Notes: generated by a model not told the origin, from the letters alone. DNA of 64,000 nt from Dromiciops gliroides (GCF_019393635.1 NC_057867.1:50230143-50294142), one strand, 5' to 3'; positions 43,061 through 55,592 are shown, counted from the stretch's first letter. A program made the numbers and translations.

Positions 43061-43392
43061 CCCCTCTTCCTTCCCCATAAGCTTCTTGTGAGCACCTCTT
43101 GTGTTGACACATAAATTGTAACTACTCCCTAGAGTCCCTCAGAATAGACTTTCAAACCACTCAGGCACTTTCTTCTCATTTAATCCACCTTTCATGATCC
43201 ACAAAAGCATATTTTCACATCTACATATGTGTATTCTGTCCTAATTGATCAATCTGCACAACTTTTGATCTTGCATCTTGGGCCTGTCAGAGCCTCTAGC
43301 ATAATCAATAGGATCTAGAAGTCTGTTCCATGTAGGTAAGGTAGGAAGAGGAAAGAGAATGGAGACCACAAAGATGCCCTTTTTCTATTTTG
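43061..43392. other. No recognised feature
   Basis: Unique AT-rich sequence. Confidence 0.4.
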
Positions 43393-43408
43393 CCTATAGT
43401 TGGTTATT

Positions 43409-43554
43409 TTTTGTGTGTGTGAGGGGCAATGGGGGTTAAGTGACTTGCCCAGGGTCACACAGCTAGTTAAGTGTCAAGTGTTTGAGGTCAGACTTGAACT
43501 CAGGTCTTCCTGACTCCAGGGCTGGTGCTCTATCCACTGCGCCACCTAGCTGCC
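43409..43554 (-). repeat. CORE-SINE with 16-bp TSD
   Basis: TSD cctatagttggttatt at 43,393-43,408 and 43,555-43,570. Confidence 0.94.
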
Positions 43555-43712
43555 CCTATAGTTGGTTATTATGGGGAAGAAAAGTAGGGATCATGGAAGA
43601 AACTACAACTGTGTTCTAATTCCTCCCGGCTTCCTTCAAATCCTTCCCTTACAATGCAACTTTATTGTGCTTCCTGGGGTTAGTGGGGGCAGGGGGTAAT
43701 TCCCTAAATCTT

Positions 43713-43836
43713 TTTTTTTTTAATGCTTGGGGGGGGGCAGGGCAATGTCACACAGCTAGTAAGTGTCAAGTGTCTGAGGCTGGATTTGAACTCAGGTCTT
43801 CCTGAATCCAGGACCGGCGCTTCTAGCTGCCCCCAG
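43713..43836 (-). repeat. Internally deleted CORE-SINE with 16-bp TSD
   Basis: TSD taattccctaaatctt at 43,697-43,712 and 43,837-43,852. The usual ggttaagtgacttgcccagg block is missing between gggcaatg and tcacacagc, and part of the head is also deleted. Confidence 0.9.
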
Positions 43837-43852
43837 TAATTCCCTAAATCTT

Positions 43853-44209
43853 AAGTGGTATGTATGGGGATCGTGGGGAGAATGTAGGTAAAAGGAAAGG
43901 ACAAAATTTAAACGTATGACCCTATATAATCTTAGTGTCTCTAGTTGCAAAGAAAAGCATATATTATAATTTGAAAATATATTGTTTCATCCTCTTTGTT
44001 TTTTCAGTGTGCATGGTATAACTGATTTCTTTCAAATTACTATGGATTAGCCAGCAAATGACAAAAAAAAATTTGGCCATAGTAACCCATGAAATGGTGG
44101 TTGGACATCATTAAAAATGGTCAAATCTTATATCTTCTAGACCCCTTAGGAATATAAAATCCATTAGGAACTTGACCAACAAAGGTATCATGTTATAATG
44201 GCGGAATCA
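43853..44209. other. No recognised feature
   Basis: AT-rich unique sequence. Confidence 0.4.
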
Positions 44210-44360
44210 CAGAATGTCAGAGCTGGAAGGAACTTCAGTGTCATCTAGTTCAACTTCCTCATTTGACTGATGGAGAAACTGAAGTTGAAAAGTAAAGCAA
44301 CTTGCCCAAAGTTCCATGGATAGGGAGTGGATAGTGCCTGCCCCACCAGACCACACTGCT
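44210..44360 (-). repeat. MIR-like SINE
   Basis: aatgtcagagctggaaggaa, catctagttcaacttcctca and gatggagaaactgaagttga. Confidence 0.7.
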
Positions 44361-44479
44361 TCTTTTTTCCCATAATTCCTTGGACCATCCTGATCAAATA
44401 TTTGCTATTTTAATGCCTGCAACGTGGGGAAAGGTTGTTTCATTTGAACTGATTCTTTATTCATGTTAGTATCTAGTAG

Positions 44480-44743
44480 TGATGTGTTGTTCTTGTTGTT
44501 TTTGTTCAGTCATTTCAGTCCTGTTAGATTCTTTGTGATCCTATTTGGGCTTTTCTTGGCAAGCATACTGGAGGGGTTTGCCATTTCCTTCTTCAGCTCA
44601 TTTTACAGATGAGGAAACAGGCAAACAGGGTGAAATGGCTTGCCCAGGGTCACATAGCTAACGTGTCTGAGGCTAGATTTGAAATTAGGTCTTCCTGACT
44701 CCATGGCTGTCAAGCTATCCACTTTGCCACCTAGTTGTCCCTT
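44480..44743 (-). repeat. tRNA-SINE with RTE-like tail
   Basis: ttgttcagtcatttcagtcc, gggtttgccatttccttctt and right end ttgccacctagttgtccc. Confidence 0.88.
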
Positions 44744-45479
44744 GTAATGTGTTAGTTCATAGAAATCCCACAATCCCAGATCTTTAGGAGACTTCAGTAG
44801 AAGTGAACAAGGTGAAGAGAGTCTCTCTAAGGAAACTGTGCCTGGTTCCTTAGAGGCAAGCTCACCAGGCTCCAAGAAATCATTCCTTTGTTCTAAGAAC
44901 CTGCTTGTGTCTTTCACCATGTGGTGCTTCAGAGACCAATAAATCCTGGGAGTTTGATTCTGCCCAGAAAGGACAACATAAATGCTGCAAAAATATAGGA
45001 AAGTAAATCAAACTAACAGTGCATCTAGCAGCATGGCGACCTATTTCCTGAATTGGACTTTGGAAAAACCTTCCCACAGAATAGCCAATTGTAATGTGTT
45101 AGTAGATTCATGCACTGCAGTTCTCTGGTATGGAGGCCGCTGCCCTATTGCTTCCCAAGGAAATTCCACTGCAGGCAATGTTATGATTAGTGGACTAATA
45201 ACACTTGTCCTTGGAACACTCCAAACAAAGCAGCAGTGTGGACTGGCCTCCAAGTGCCTTAATCACCTATTTCATCATCTCAACACCAGAGTCCTGGCAA
45301 TGGCCGATGGGCTTGTGGATCATGTTGGTAATTAACCAGAGGGACAGCTGCTTGCATGGGGATCTCCCTTCCTTCCATTCATAAGCCTTAGTCTATGTGG
45401 GGGTGTTAAATGGATTGGCTACTTTGTCCAGTACTCAGTGGCGTTTAGAGAAGAAGCAGGTGTTAGAGATTAGGTCTGG
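44744..45479. other. No gene recognised
   Basis: A plus-strand frame of 117 codons (44,982-45,335) is open but shows no family resemblance. Nothing else could be supported. Confidence 0.4.
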
Positions 45480-46260
45480 AACTCATTAATCTTTTCCCCA
45501 AAACCCACTTTTCTTCAAAACTTCCATGTTACTGTCAAGGGCACTACCATCCTCCCAGACACCCAGATGTACAACCTCTGGGTCATCCTTGACTCCTCTC
45601 ACTCATTCTACATATTCAATTTGTTGCCAAATCTTTTCATTTCTACCTTCACAATATCTTCTCTTCACTTACACAGCCAGGCCAGCATCACCTCTTGCCT
45701 GGACTGTTGCCTTCTAATTGTTTTCCTTGCCTCATGTCTCTCTCTGCTCAAGTCCATCTTCCACTCAGATGCCAAAGTAATTTTCCTGATCAATAAACTC
45801 TAGTGACTATTAGCTCCATTTAAAGTTTTTCTCAGCTTGGCCCCTTCCTGCATTTCCAGTTTGCTTGTACTTTATTGCCTCCTCATCCCCACTCCATAAT
45901 CCAGCTACCCTGGCATACTTGAGGTTCCTCACACACAACACTCCATGTTCCATGTCCTTGCCTTTGCACTAGTTGTCTTTCCTCCTCCTACCCCTCCCCC
46001 CACTCCATGCCTGGAATGCTCTCCCTTCTCACCTATGTCTCTTAAGAATTCAGCTCAAACCCCACCTTTGGCATAAGGTCTTTCCTGGTCCTCTAGCTGC
46101 TAGTGCCTTCCCTTCTCAGATTACTTTCTGTCTACTATGTATGTATCTTGTATATCCCTATTTATGTACATGCCATGTCCCTCATTAGAAGCGAGCTCCT
46201 TGAAAGCAAGGACTGTTTTTGCTTTATTTTGATATTCTCAATCAGTGTTTGTTTACTGAT
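45480..46260 (+). repeat. L2 LINE 3' part
   Basis: gtcatccttgactcctctca, ggccagcatcacctcttgcc, gcctggaatgctctcccttc and gctccttgaaagcaaggact occur in L2 order up to its 3' end. Confidence 0.83.
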
Positions 46261-46286
46261 TGGTACAAGCTGGCTACCAGTTAGTT

Positions 46287-46443
46287 TTTTGTTTTGTTTT
46301 TTTTTTTGGTGAGGCAATTGGGGTTAAGTGACTTGCCTAGGGTCACACAGCTAGTAAGTGTTAAGTGTCTGAGGTCGGATTTGAACTCAGGTACTCCTGA
46401 CTCCAGGGCTGGTGCTCTATCCACTGTGCCATCTGGCTGCCCC
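46287..46443 (-). repeat. CORE-SINE with 12-bp TSD
   Basis: TSD taccagttagtt at 46,275-46,286 and 46,444-46,455. Confidence 0.93.
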
Positions 46444-46499
46444 TACCAGTTAGTTCTTAACACTCACTGAACAGCCACATTTTAATTTGTGATTTGCTT

Positions 46500-46777
46500 A
46501 TAGGGCAGCTAAGTGGCTCAGTGGACAGAGCATTGGACCTGGATTCAGAAAGATGTAAGTTCAAATTTGGCCTCAGACACTTCCTAGCTGTGTGATCCTG
46601 GGCAAAGCACTTAGCCTCTGTTTACCTCACTTTTCTCATCTGTAAAATGGAGATAGCACCCATTTCATGGGATTGTGGTGAGGCTCAAATGAGATAATAT
46701 TTTTAAAGGGCTTAGCACGGTATTTGCCATATACTAAGTATTAATGTTTGTTGTTGTTGTTGTTGTTGTTGTTGTTA
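46500..46777 (+). repeat. Full-length MIR-type CORE-SINE with L2-like tail and (GTT)n
   Basis: Head agggcagctaagtggctcag, core gtgtgatcctgggcaaagca, then ctcatctgtaaaatggagat, aaatgagataatatttttaa and an L2-type 3' end, closing with (gtt)n (46,747-46,777). It is longer than the common SINE and keeps the full MIR body. Confidence 0.82.
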
Positions 46778-46779
46778 GA

Positions 46780-47130
46780 GCATTGCCTAGGATCCTAAAG
46801 GGCTATGTACCTTTCTTGGGGTCACACAGACAGCATGTGTTAGAATTGGGACTTTAACCCAACTCTTCCTGACTCTGAGGCCAGGTCTACTTTATCTCCA
46901 TGCCTGATGAGGCGGTGGTTAACTGGCATTAAATGGGGGTGGAGGTACAGCAGAAAGGATTAATGGGATTTAGGACCAAAGGAACCTGAGAGATAGTCTA
47001 GTCTGCTCTTCTTAATTTTATCCAAGAAGAAAACAGAGATCTAAAGAGATTATGAGTTGACTAAGGTCAAAGATCAAATAGGGAGTGATTTAGAACTGTT
47101 CAGACTCCAAAGCACTCCTAAACCAGGCTT
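46780..47130 (-). repeat. Two decayed MIR/CORE fragments
   Basis: cttggggtcacacagacagc with actttaacccaactcttcct, then ggaacctgagagatagtcta with atctaaagagattatgagtt. Confidence 0.6.
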
Positions 47131-47516
47131 TATTCCCTTACTAGGGGTGGGAAGCATCTGGTCTGTGTAGGTATGCCTTATTGAAGTGATTCTGGCTAGA
47201 CTGAGAGTTGTCTTTAGCCTTTTCTGATTGAAATACGGAGTTCAGAGACTTTTAACTTCAGTGAGATATTGCCTTCAAATGAAAGCTTTTGGTCAAATTG
47301 TTCTTTGCCAGGCCCACCTCCCCCCCATTTTTTCCATGAAAGTGCCTTTGGTTCTCTTTATGAGACCTCAGTTTGAAGTTAGCGGGCTTCCCCACATGGC
47401 CTGAGCTCTGAGCCTCAGGAGGTAGAGCAAACTAACTTTCTTTTTGCCTCTTTGTATAAGGAAGGGTCTGGGAATCTCCTACTGTATGACATCTGTCAGA
47501 GATGATGTCGCCCTTA
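47131..47516. other. No recognised feature
   Basis: Unique sequence with no supported gene. Confidence 0.4.
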
Positions 47517-47529
47517 CTAGAGTCATCAT

Positions 47530-47674
47530 CTTGTTTTTGTTTTTGGTTTTTTGGTTTTGGTGAGGCAATTGGGGTTAAGTGACTTGCCCAGGGTCACACA
47601 GCCAGTAAGTGTTAAGTGTCTGAGGCTGGATTTGAACTCAGGTCCTCCTGACTCCAGGGCTGGTGCCACCCCAA
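47530..47674 (-). repeat. CORE-SINE with truncated head
   Basis: T/G-rich left tail, gtgaggcaattggggttaag; the head stops at ctggtgccacccc. Flanks agagtcatcatctt and agagccatcatctt form the TSD with one mismatch. Confidence 0.88.
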
Positions 47675-47789
47675 GAGCCATCATCTTAAGGAGACCTTTA
47701 GGCCAACACTTCAGTGTGTTGCAGAGAACTTTATCATTATCAGGTAAAGTAAGAATAGCTTCAAAGGGGTTTTACAAAGCACTCTCCTC

Positions 47790-48290
47790 AAAATAGCTAA
47801 ATAGTACAGGTATTCCCATTTTATAGATGTGAAAACTGAAGCCTAGTGATATATTACCTAGTGACTAGCCTAAGTTCTTGTATGTAAAGACAGCCACTCT
47901 CCCCTAAGGTCTCTCAGCTCAGCCTTTGGTAGAAGTTAAAGGCAGAACACAGGGCACAGTGAAGCCTGAACACAGAATCAAGGAGACGGTGATGTTCCTT
48001 GGGAACCTTCTGCCCACTAATAATAAGAATACTAGCATTTCTGTAGCGATTTCCAGCTCTGCAAAGCATTTTCCCTACATTATCTTATTTGCTCCTCCAA
48101 ACAATGCTACAAAGTAAGTACTATGGGTGTTATTATCCCTATTTTACATCTAAGGAAACTGAGTACCAACCAGAGGGGAGAAATAACTTGGCCCAGGCCC
48201 AGTAGCTACCAAGGATTGGAGGAAAGATTTGAACCCAGTTCTTATCTGACTCCACGTCTGGGGCTCTTTCCATTACTGAGTCATCACCTT
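47790..48290 (-). repeat. MIR-like SINE fragments
   Basis: cattttatagatgtgaaaac near 47,820; agcatttctgtagcgatttc near 48,035; ccctattttacatctaagga and tttgaacccagttcttatct near 48,140-48,250. Confidence 0.65.
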
Positions 48291-48379
48291 GTTCCCTGTG
48301 CTCTTTCTGGAGGGTGACATGCTTTACTTATCTGTAGGTCTAATTTAGCTCCTTCCTCCCAACCTCTTCTGCAAGGTGC

Positions 48380-48830
48380 TGCAGGCATTGAGTTTAATAA
48401 TTTTTGTTTATCATTGTTGCTTTCATTTGCATTTCCTTAGTTATTAATGAGGGCAAACTCATTTCCAATATTTATTTCCTAGGCCCATAGAGATTAGAAG
48501 AAGCAGCATGGTATAAATGTTGGTTAGAGAGTCAGTCTCTGAGCCAGGAAGCCCTGGGTTCAAACTCCACAGCTGTCACAACTGGCTTTCTGACTTTGGG
48601 CAAGTCTCTTAACCTTACAGGCAACTCTCTAAACCTGGAAGTTCGAGAGGGAGTTTCTTCATTTGGGTGTTCCTTACATCAACGGAATCATAAGTCTTCT
48701 CCCTGTCCATAGGAATCATCAAATTGGAGGTAGAAAAGTCTCCCCTACGTTTTACAGACAGGGACCAGGCATGGGAAGTGACTTATCCAATGCCACACAG
48801 TAAAAACAGCAGAACCAGGAGTCCTCTCTT
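48380..48830. repeat. L1 scrap followed by two MIR-like fragments
   Basis: ttgctttcatttgcatttcc (L1 minus-strand landmark) near 48,418; aagcagcatggtataaatgt with gactttgggcaagtctctta (MIR-like, +) at 48,500-48,640; and ttttacagacagggaccagg (MIR-like, -) near 48,750. Confidence 0.5.
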
Positions 48831-49156
48831 TTGGGAATTGTCTCTCCCTATCCTCTGACCACATGTGGCCAATGGGTATTGGCTATTATTGTCCTCAATT
48901 GATATAAGTTCCAAGTCCAGAATTGAGCTGCTGCCTTCAATGAGCAAAAATTTCCCCAGTCTATTCCATTTCTTTTTACCTTGGTCTTATTGCTTAGCAT
49001 TGTGCCTTATCTTAGAGATTTTTAGCTGATCAAATTCATCAACCTCTTTCCCAGTAATTTCTTCATTTTAGCAAAAGTCAATCTAAATGTACAATGAAAT
49101 CTGGCTAACTGAAAATACCTGAGGCTAGGAGAGGGATGGAATATGAATTAACCAGA

Positions 49157-49306
49157 CTTTTTTTTTTTTTTTGGGCGGGGCAATGAGGGTCAAATGACTT
49201 GCCCAGGGTCACACAGCTAGTGTCAAGTGTCTAAGGCTGGGTTTGAACTCAGGTCATTCTGAATCCAGGGTTGGTGCTTTATCCACTGCGCCACCTAGCT
49301 GCCCCT
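49157..49306 (-). repeat. CORE-SINE
   Basis: Left T-run, gggcggggcaatgagggtca, right end gcgccacctagctgcccc. Short flank agactttttt occurs on both sides. Confidence 0.9.
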
Positions 49307-50726
49307 AGACTTTTTAATTGGATATATTTTTTTTAAAGTAGAGGCATTCATACCAAACAATCTTCCCAATAACAAAGTTAACACTTTCCCCCAAACTAAA
49401 TAGAAGTGTACTCTTGGCCTTTTTCTCTATCCCAAGATGGTTAGAAGACAACTTAAGATATAAGAATCATGGAGCAGAGAGATATAGTTAATATTTTCTT
49501 TGCCTTTTTGGGGGTGGGGAGGAACTAAATATGGTATAGACTTGTCTAAACATCTAGGACAGAAATCCCAGGTCACTGCTGCAATTTATTGCATCATCCG
49601 ATTGTGATTTCAAAGAACGGTTCAGTGACCTACATCTTCTTTTTGTTCTCAATACAACTAAAGGTTTCTAAACTTTTGTGACTACCCCCGAAACCCAAAA
49701 AACACTGCACAACAAACAAAAGAGCAAAACCACCACTACCAAAAACTAACCCCATGCAAAAAACCCCCTCAACCCCAAGCCCCACTTTATCTGACAATTT
49801 TATGATGTGTGGTAAAACCACTGGATTTTGTTCATATGTTATTAAGGATGCATTCCAAAGACGATTTTCTCCCCATCTTGGAAAACAAGACAAACTTGGC
49901 AATCTATAGAAAATAAACCAGTGGAGGTTTCAGGTTTTTCCCAAAGAATGTGATGCCTCCAAAGTGTAGCATGTTTTCCATTTTCCACTCTCTAACCTCA
50001 GTTTTTGCCAGCACTATGGAACAGAGAGATGGGAGCCAAGTGCTGAGGAGAACAGCCCCGAAATCCCTCAGCAGTGATTACACAGGAACAGACTTGGCAG
50101 GGTGGAGGTTTCAAACAGCCACAGGTGCAGGGGGAAAGGGGAGAGGGGAGAAAGGAATATGCTCCTTTCTCACCCTCAAAACACTCATTTCCTACTGGTC
50201 CATTTAAATGAAAATCCACCTTCTTAGTTTGTAAATGACAGGTTTATTGCAACTGTGGCCATGGACACCAGTCACATTGGAAGACTTGCTAGCTGCACTG
50301 CTGGAGAGAGTACCCACAGTGACAAGATTACAGATCCATTGTCATAGTGGAGTACCTGGGTACTTCACCATGATGATGACCTTTTAGGTTCCTACTTTGT
50401 GAAGTCAGTAATCAAGTAGTACTCACAAGGCACTGAGGGCATGGTGCTGGGACTCTGGCACAGAAGGCCAGAAAGGGAAGATTATTTAAACCTTTCCACA
50501 AGACACATAAGCTAGCACCATACCTGGCAAATTAAGGGGGAATAGACCTGGGATTTTATTGCTATAGGAAATTCCCTATACCAGTGCAACTTCAAGTTTT
50601 CTGTGTTCAAGGCACTAATTGTTTAAGTGACTTGCTCAGGGTACAACCCTGAGGCAGCTTGTACTAGAAGCAAGGTTGGAACCATGATGTTCCCTACTCT
50701 CAAGGCTAGCTTTCTCTCTTCCCTCT
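49307..50726. other. No gene recognised
   Basis: Unique sequence. The A/C-rich strip near 49,685-49,780 creates a low-complexity minus-strand frame. Nothing else could be supported. Confidence 0.4.
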
Positions 50727-50742
50727 CCCATAGCAGCTTCTT

Positions 50743-50912
50743 CTTTTTTTGTTTGTTTGTTTGTTTTTTGTTTTTTGGCAGGGCAATGGGGGTTAAGTGA
50801 CTTGCCCAGGGTCACACAGCTAGTAAGTGTCAAGTGTCTGAGGTTGGATTTGAACTCAGGTACTCCTGAATCCAGGGCCAGTGCTTTATCCACTGTGCCA
50901 CCTAGCTGCCCC
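50743..50912 (-). repeat. CORE-SINE with 16-bp TSD
   Basis: (gttt)n-rich tail on the left; TSD cccatagcagcttctt at 50,727-50,742 and 50,913-50,928. Confidence 0.95.
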
Positions 50913-51094
50913 CCCATAGCAGCTTCTTAATAAATTGCTCATTGGATTGGATTATATATTGATTTAGGTGAGAGTTGAAATGGCTGAATTTTTAAAAGAT
51001 GTTTTTATTGATGTCTTTTTAAAAAATTGCTTTTGGTCCCAATGACAAACCCCATCCCATGGGGTGCCCCAGCAGAACCCTCCCTTGTAACCAG

Positions 51095-51385
51095 GGTGGC
51101 TAGTTAGTGCACTGGCCCTGGAATGAGGTTTCACATCTGACCTCTGACACTTGACACATATTAGCTGTGTGGCCCTGGGCAAGTCACTTAACCCTGTTGC
51201 CTCAAACATCCAGGGCCACCTCCAATCATCCTGATGTCTATCTTGCCACTGGATCCAGATGACTCTGGAGGAGAGAATGAGGCTGATGACTTTGCACAGC
51301 CTTCTCTCACTTCAATCCAAGTTATTGCAAATCATGCAATCTGTCATGGTCCTCTTCAAGAACGAAGGACAAACAAGAAGAACCC
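51095..51385 (+). repeat. Long-tail tRNA-SINE
   Basis: gtggctagttagtgcactgg, gtggccctgggcaagtcact, cttgccactggatccagatg, gaggagagaatgaggctgat and tcctcttcaagaacgaagga. This is the most complete sense-strand copy of the family at 1-239 and 33,228. Confidence 0.87.
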
Positions 51386-51701
51386 TCATAACAAAGAAGT
51401 TGCTAACCAAATCTAATCTGTACATTGGCCACATGTGACAATATATGCCTCATCTCTACCTCTAGTCTACTAGTTCTCTGCCAAGAATAAGCACACATGC
51501 TTCTTCATTTGACTTGATTTCACCAAAAGGTATGATTTCACAATATTCCTTTCTGTGATTCAATTAAGTCATGACTAGATCACAGAATTTGAAAGAACCT
51601 CAAAGAAATACCCCCCCCACCATCTCAACACATACCGATCCAACCCCCAATAGAACACCTCTAGTGGAGGGGACCATACTACTTCCCCAAGGCAGCCCAT
51701 T

Positions 51702-51704
<3 letters not shown>

Positions 51705-51746
<42 letters not shown>
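51705..51746 (+). repeat. (GT)n microsatellite
   Basis: About 21 uninterrupted GT units followed by a short (GA)n. Confidence 0.97.
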
Positions 51747-51758
<12 letters not shown>

Positions 51759-54700
51759 AATTGAGATTTGTAGGAAGGATATCCTGCTATCTTTCTTCCC
51801 TTCTTTAGTAGTGAATTAATTGAGGCAGGGGTCCCTCTCTTTCATAATCCACTCAAACTTGTTGATTATATAAGAAGGACAGAAGTGAAAGGACCAAGCA
51901 TTCAGAAATAAGATAACATGGAATAGCTATGGCAATGGGCTTTTCAGCAAGAAGAAACTGTCAAGGAAGGGTGGGAGAAGAAGAATGACTATCAAACAAA
52001 GGTAGAAAAGGAAAAAAGAGGAAAAAAAATCACCCCAAAGAAGTAAGATGGAATTCACGTTTGGGGTCATAAGTTTTGAGTGCAATATTTGAGGAACGGG
52101 AGTGTAATGGACCAAAATGAAATGAAATCCAAAAATTAGGTAATGTGAAATCATGAGACTAGAACTCTGACATATATTACATATTTTTTTTCAGAATTCA
52201 TTTTTATCTGTATTTAATCCTAGCCAAATGTTCTAATGGAAAACCTTTGAGGATACACTACGTATGAGAAAATAGCTTATAAATCAATTCAGCAAATATT
52301 TATTGCATTGCTTACTATGTACTCAGCACTGTGGGGGATACAAAGGAAGTATGAGATCCAACCCCTGCCCTCATGGGGTTTACTCTCCTGCTGGGAGACA
52401 CTAGAAAAAAAAAGTCAGAAAACATCCCCCTCTGAGATGGAGGCTGATAGTATTTCTAAGTGCATTGCTGAAAGAGTGTGCAATACTTCTGCAACGGTAT
52501 TAGAATGTCTCTGAAAATCTCATTAAAGAGACAAATTTTAAATAGAACGAATGTAAAATAAGCTGTCATCTTGGACACTGGGGCGTGCCTGTCATGAGAA
52601 AGTGTTGCAATGACAGAAACTTTTGATGACTGTTGAGGAACATTGAAAAAGAATGTTTATCTAGCCCTGTTGGGGGTAGAGGGTGGAGGTGGAAACTCAT
52701 TATCTCGCCATAAATATTCTAGTCATTAGAAAAGCATATGGTAGAGCAGGGATAATTGTTCAAACTCTACCATAGACTGGATGATAGAGCCCTCAGATTA
52801 GCCAGTTCCTTTTGCCCTGATTTCTGGTTCACCACAGCAGTTTTTCAAAGGTTAAATTCATTCTTCTGGGGACCAAGCTTGATACCAAGGAATGGGGTGC
52901 TTTGGATAGTAGATACAAGTATGCTAAAGACTAGAAAAGTTTACATATACCCCACCCCCCAACTACCATAAAGTAATTCTGGGTAAGAAACCAGTCTCCT
53001 GTGAGATTTTTTAGTGTTGATCAACATTGATCCCCAGAGCCTCATCATCAAAGCTGAGGCTGCCAAAGAACGTCATCCCATCAACCTTAAAGGCACTCCC
53101 GCTCCCGCTCTCTCTTTATCTCTCTTGTCTCTGTGTGTCTCTCTGTCTCTCTGTTTTTCTCTGTCTCTTTGTCTCTCTCTCAGTGCTTGCATACTATTAT
53201 GTACCATGAATACTAATAATCATACTAAGAACCAGTCGGTTGTGGTTCTTCTGCTCCAGTGACTCCTTGGGAACTTGAATCATGTCCAGAGGGACCAGAA
53301 TGTCACTCCCCAGAAAACTAGGCCCCATTTGAAGAAGGGGCTTTTAATTCTGACCAAACTCCGTAGAGGAATGCTGATCCAGAGCCTCTTGGGGAGAGGT
53401 TTCCTTGATCTTTTTAGGGCTGTGCCCTCTTCAGGATCCTGTTCACGAAGCAGAAAGCCAACCCTTTCCAGCTATGTCAGGGGTCTGATTAATGTCTATG
53501 GAGCACTCACTACCAAGACCAAATAGTCATGGTTCTTCCCTTTTTTTTCCCTGCCTGCCTTCCTGCCCTCCCTCCCTCACTTCCTTCCTTCCATTCTAGA
53601 TCTTCCCCCCTCAACTGCCCAAGCCCTCTCTATACCAAAAAGCACACTTCCTTCACTGTTATATATTAGACATGCTCAGCCTTTACCAAACCATTCTGAG
53701 ACCGGCTCCCTTCCCAGTTTCTAGCATCCCAAAACAGTGCTGCAGAAGTTTCCACACCTAGCTCTTCACAGATACAAGTTCTTCCCTTTCCCACAAAGAA
53801 ATTCTTGTTTTCTTCAGGAGATAACGTCTTCCTTTGGATCAGATATGCTGAGCTTAAAAACGCAAGCCCCGGCTTGGTAGGTAGAAGGAAAGGATAGAAA
53901 ATCCTAATGTCTGCCTCCAAGTCCCAGTCACCTCTACCTCATTGTGACAAGTGTGTTTGTTGTCTGTCTTCACCTGGCTTGAAGGGTACCTTGGCCCAGA
54001 GAGTATGCCACCCCAAGGGGTTTTTCTCCTTGGGGTTCTCATTCCTGATTTGCTTTTCACCTTTGTTGTCTACAGTTCCAAGGCTTTGCCTTCCTTATTG
54101 GCCAATTTTCATTCTTTCCAGGTGCTCTTGAAGTAGTCCTTGGCTCGCATCTACTCCTGCTTTCTAACAGAATCCAATCCAATGCAACAAACATTGATTA
54201 AGTGCTTAATTGTGACCAGTGATTAAGTGATCACATGCGAGGCACTGGAGATACAAAGAGAAGATGAAAAAAGGTTCCTGCCATTTTTCAGTCCCTTGAG
54301 AACTATATATTTTACTGGGCTTGAGGGGGTGGTAGAGATATAATGTATAAACAGTTAAGTGGATACAAGAGTATCTGAGATGGGCCACAACAGTATGACA
54401 AGAACCAGAGAATCTTAGAATTGAAGGGCATCTGAGAGAGACCATGTAGCCAAACCCTATTGAATATATATACTGAGTAAGAAGGACACCTTTTACCTGG
54501 CCTTATTTTCCATCCTCAGTCCCTTCCCCCCCCACCACCCTGTTTGTTTTTTTTTTTTGAGAAAACTGACAAGGACTCTCTTTTGAAAAGACTTCTTGGA
54601 AAATGCAGTTGCAGAGGCCAGGATGGGATTGTGGTCACCTTGGCCCTCATTTTCCTCACTGCTTAAAAGTAGGAAAATTCAGTGCTGTGTTTGGACTTGA

Positions 54701-55080
54701 ACCAACACCTTTTCTATCCAGAAGGCCAATAACTCACTCCTAGAGTCACTTGTTTGGCTCTGTGGGTGATATCATGTATCACATATTATATATGATATAT
54801 CACAGTCATTGGCAAGTACAACTAATACCCAAACACCACCCCAGATCATAGTGTCTAGACTGCCAAAGTGGATTGTTCATTTACATTGGAGAGAAATGTC
54901 TGGTGGACTGTTCAACCAATCTACATTGTTTTGGGGGAGAGGGTAGAAATTAACAGACTACTGAGCTCTCTGGATTAGACTTAGACGAGTATTAAAATTT
55001 CCTCTGGATCATAAATGTTTTTGAGGAGAAAATGTATCTCTTTCACTCCTTGCAATTTTCTTTTTTTTCTTTCTAACCCA
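51747..55080. other. No gene; old repeat fragments and CT-rich tract
   Basis: Old dispersed repeat pieces lie at about 52,270-52,440 (gcaaatatttattgcattgc) and 54,180-54,300. A (TCTC)-rich tract spans about 53,103-53,182. A C/T-rich strip lies at 53,540-53,600. The frames at 53,014-53,526 run through low-complexity sequence or show no family resemblance. The rest is unassigned. Confidence 0.45.
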
Positions 55081-55420
55081 ATTGCTATCGTGTGCAGGGC
55101 ACTGTGGATACATCGAGGTATATAATCTTTCTCTCTCACAAGATGGAGATTCCCAAGGGGTTTGTAGTCTAGTTGGGGAGACATGATAATACAAGTTAAC
55201 ATTTGTGAAAGTGCCAAACTATTGATACAGACAAGCAATTCAGGAGTTCAGAAGGGCAAACAGAAGAAAGAAGGTAGCTCCCCTTAACAAATAGCTGAGG
55301 TAAAAGAACTCAAATACCTTTGTAAGACTTACCCATCTGTTTTCCAATCCAGGACAAGGACATAGTCAGGGAGAGGTATAGAATCCTTCTGCTGAGTGAA
55401 ATAGACTTCTTTCTCATCAA
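55081..55420. other. Old repeat fragment and unassigned sequence
   Basis: cagggcactgtggatacatc followed by ttgtagtctagttggggaga (about 55,095-55,200) is an old dispersed repeat fragment; the rest is unassigned. Confidence 0.45.
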
Positions 55421-55436
55421 AACTCCCAGAATTTCA

Positions 55437-55592
55437 AGGGGTAGCTAGGTGGCGCAGTGGATAGAGCACCACTCCTGGAGTCAGGAGTACCTGAGTTCAA
55501 ATCCGGCCTCAGACACTTAACACTTACTAGCTGTGTGACCCTGGGCAAGTCACTTAACCCCAATTGCCTCACTTAAAAAAAAAAAAAAAAAC
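55437..55592 (+). repeat. CORE-SINE with 16-bp TSD
   Basis: Head ggggtagctaggtggcgcag; TSD aactcccagaatttca at 55,421-55,436 and 55,593-55,608. Confidence 0.95.

Noticed and set aside
44982-45335. 117-codon plus-strand frame
   Set aside because: No domain, splice context or codon signal could be recognised; treated as a chance open frame.
49630-49902. 90-codon minus-strand frame rich in Gly, Phe and Val
   Set aside because: It arises from an A/C-rich low-complexity strip (about 49,685-49,780).
53014-53262. 82-codon frame with Leu/Ser repeats
   Set aside because: It runs through a TCTC-rich simple repeat.
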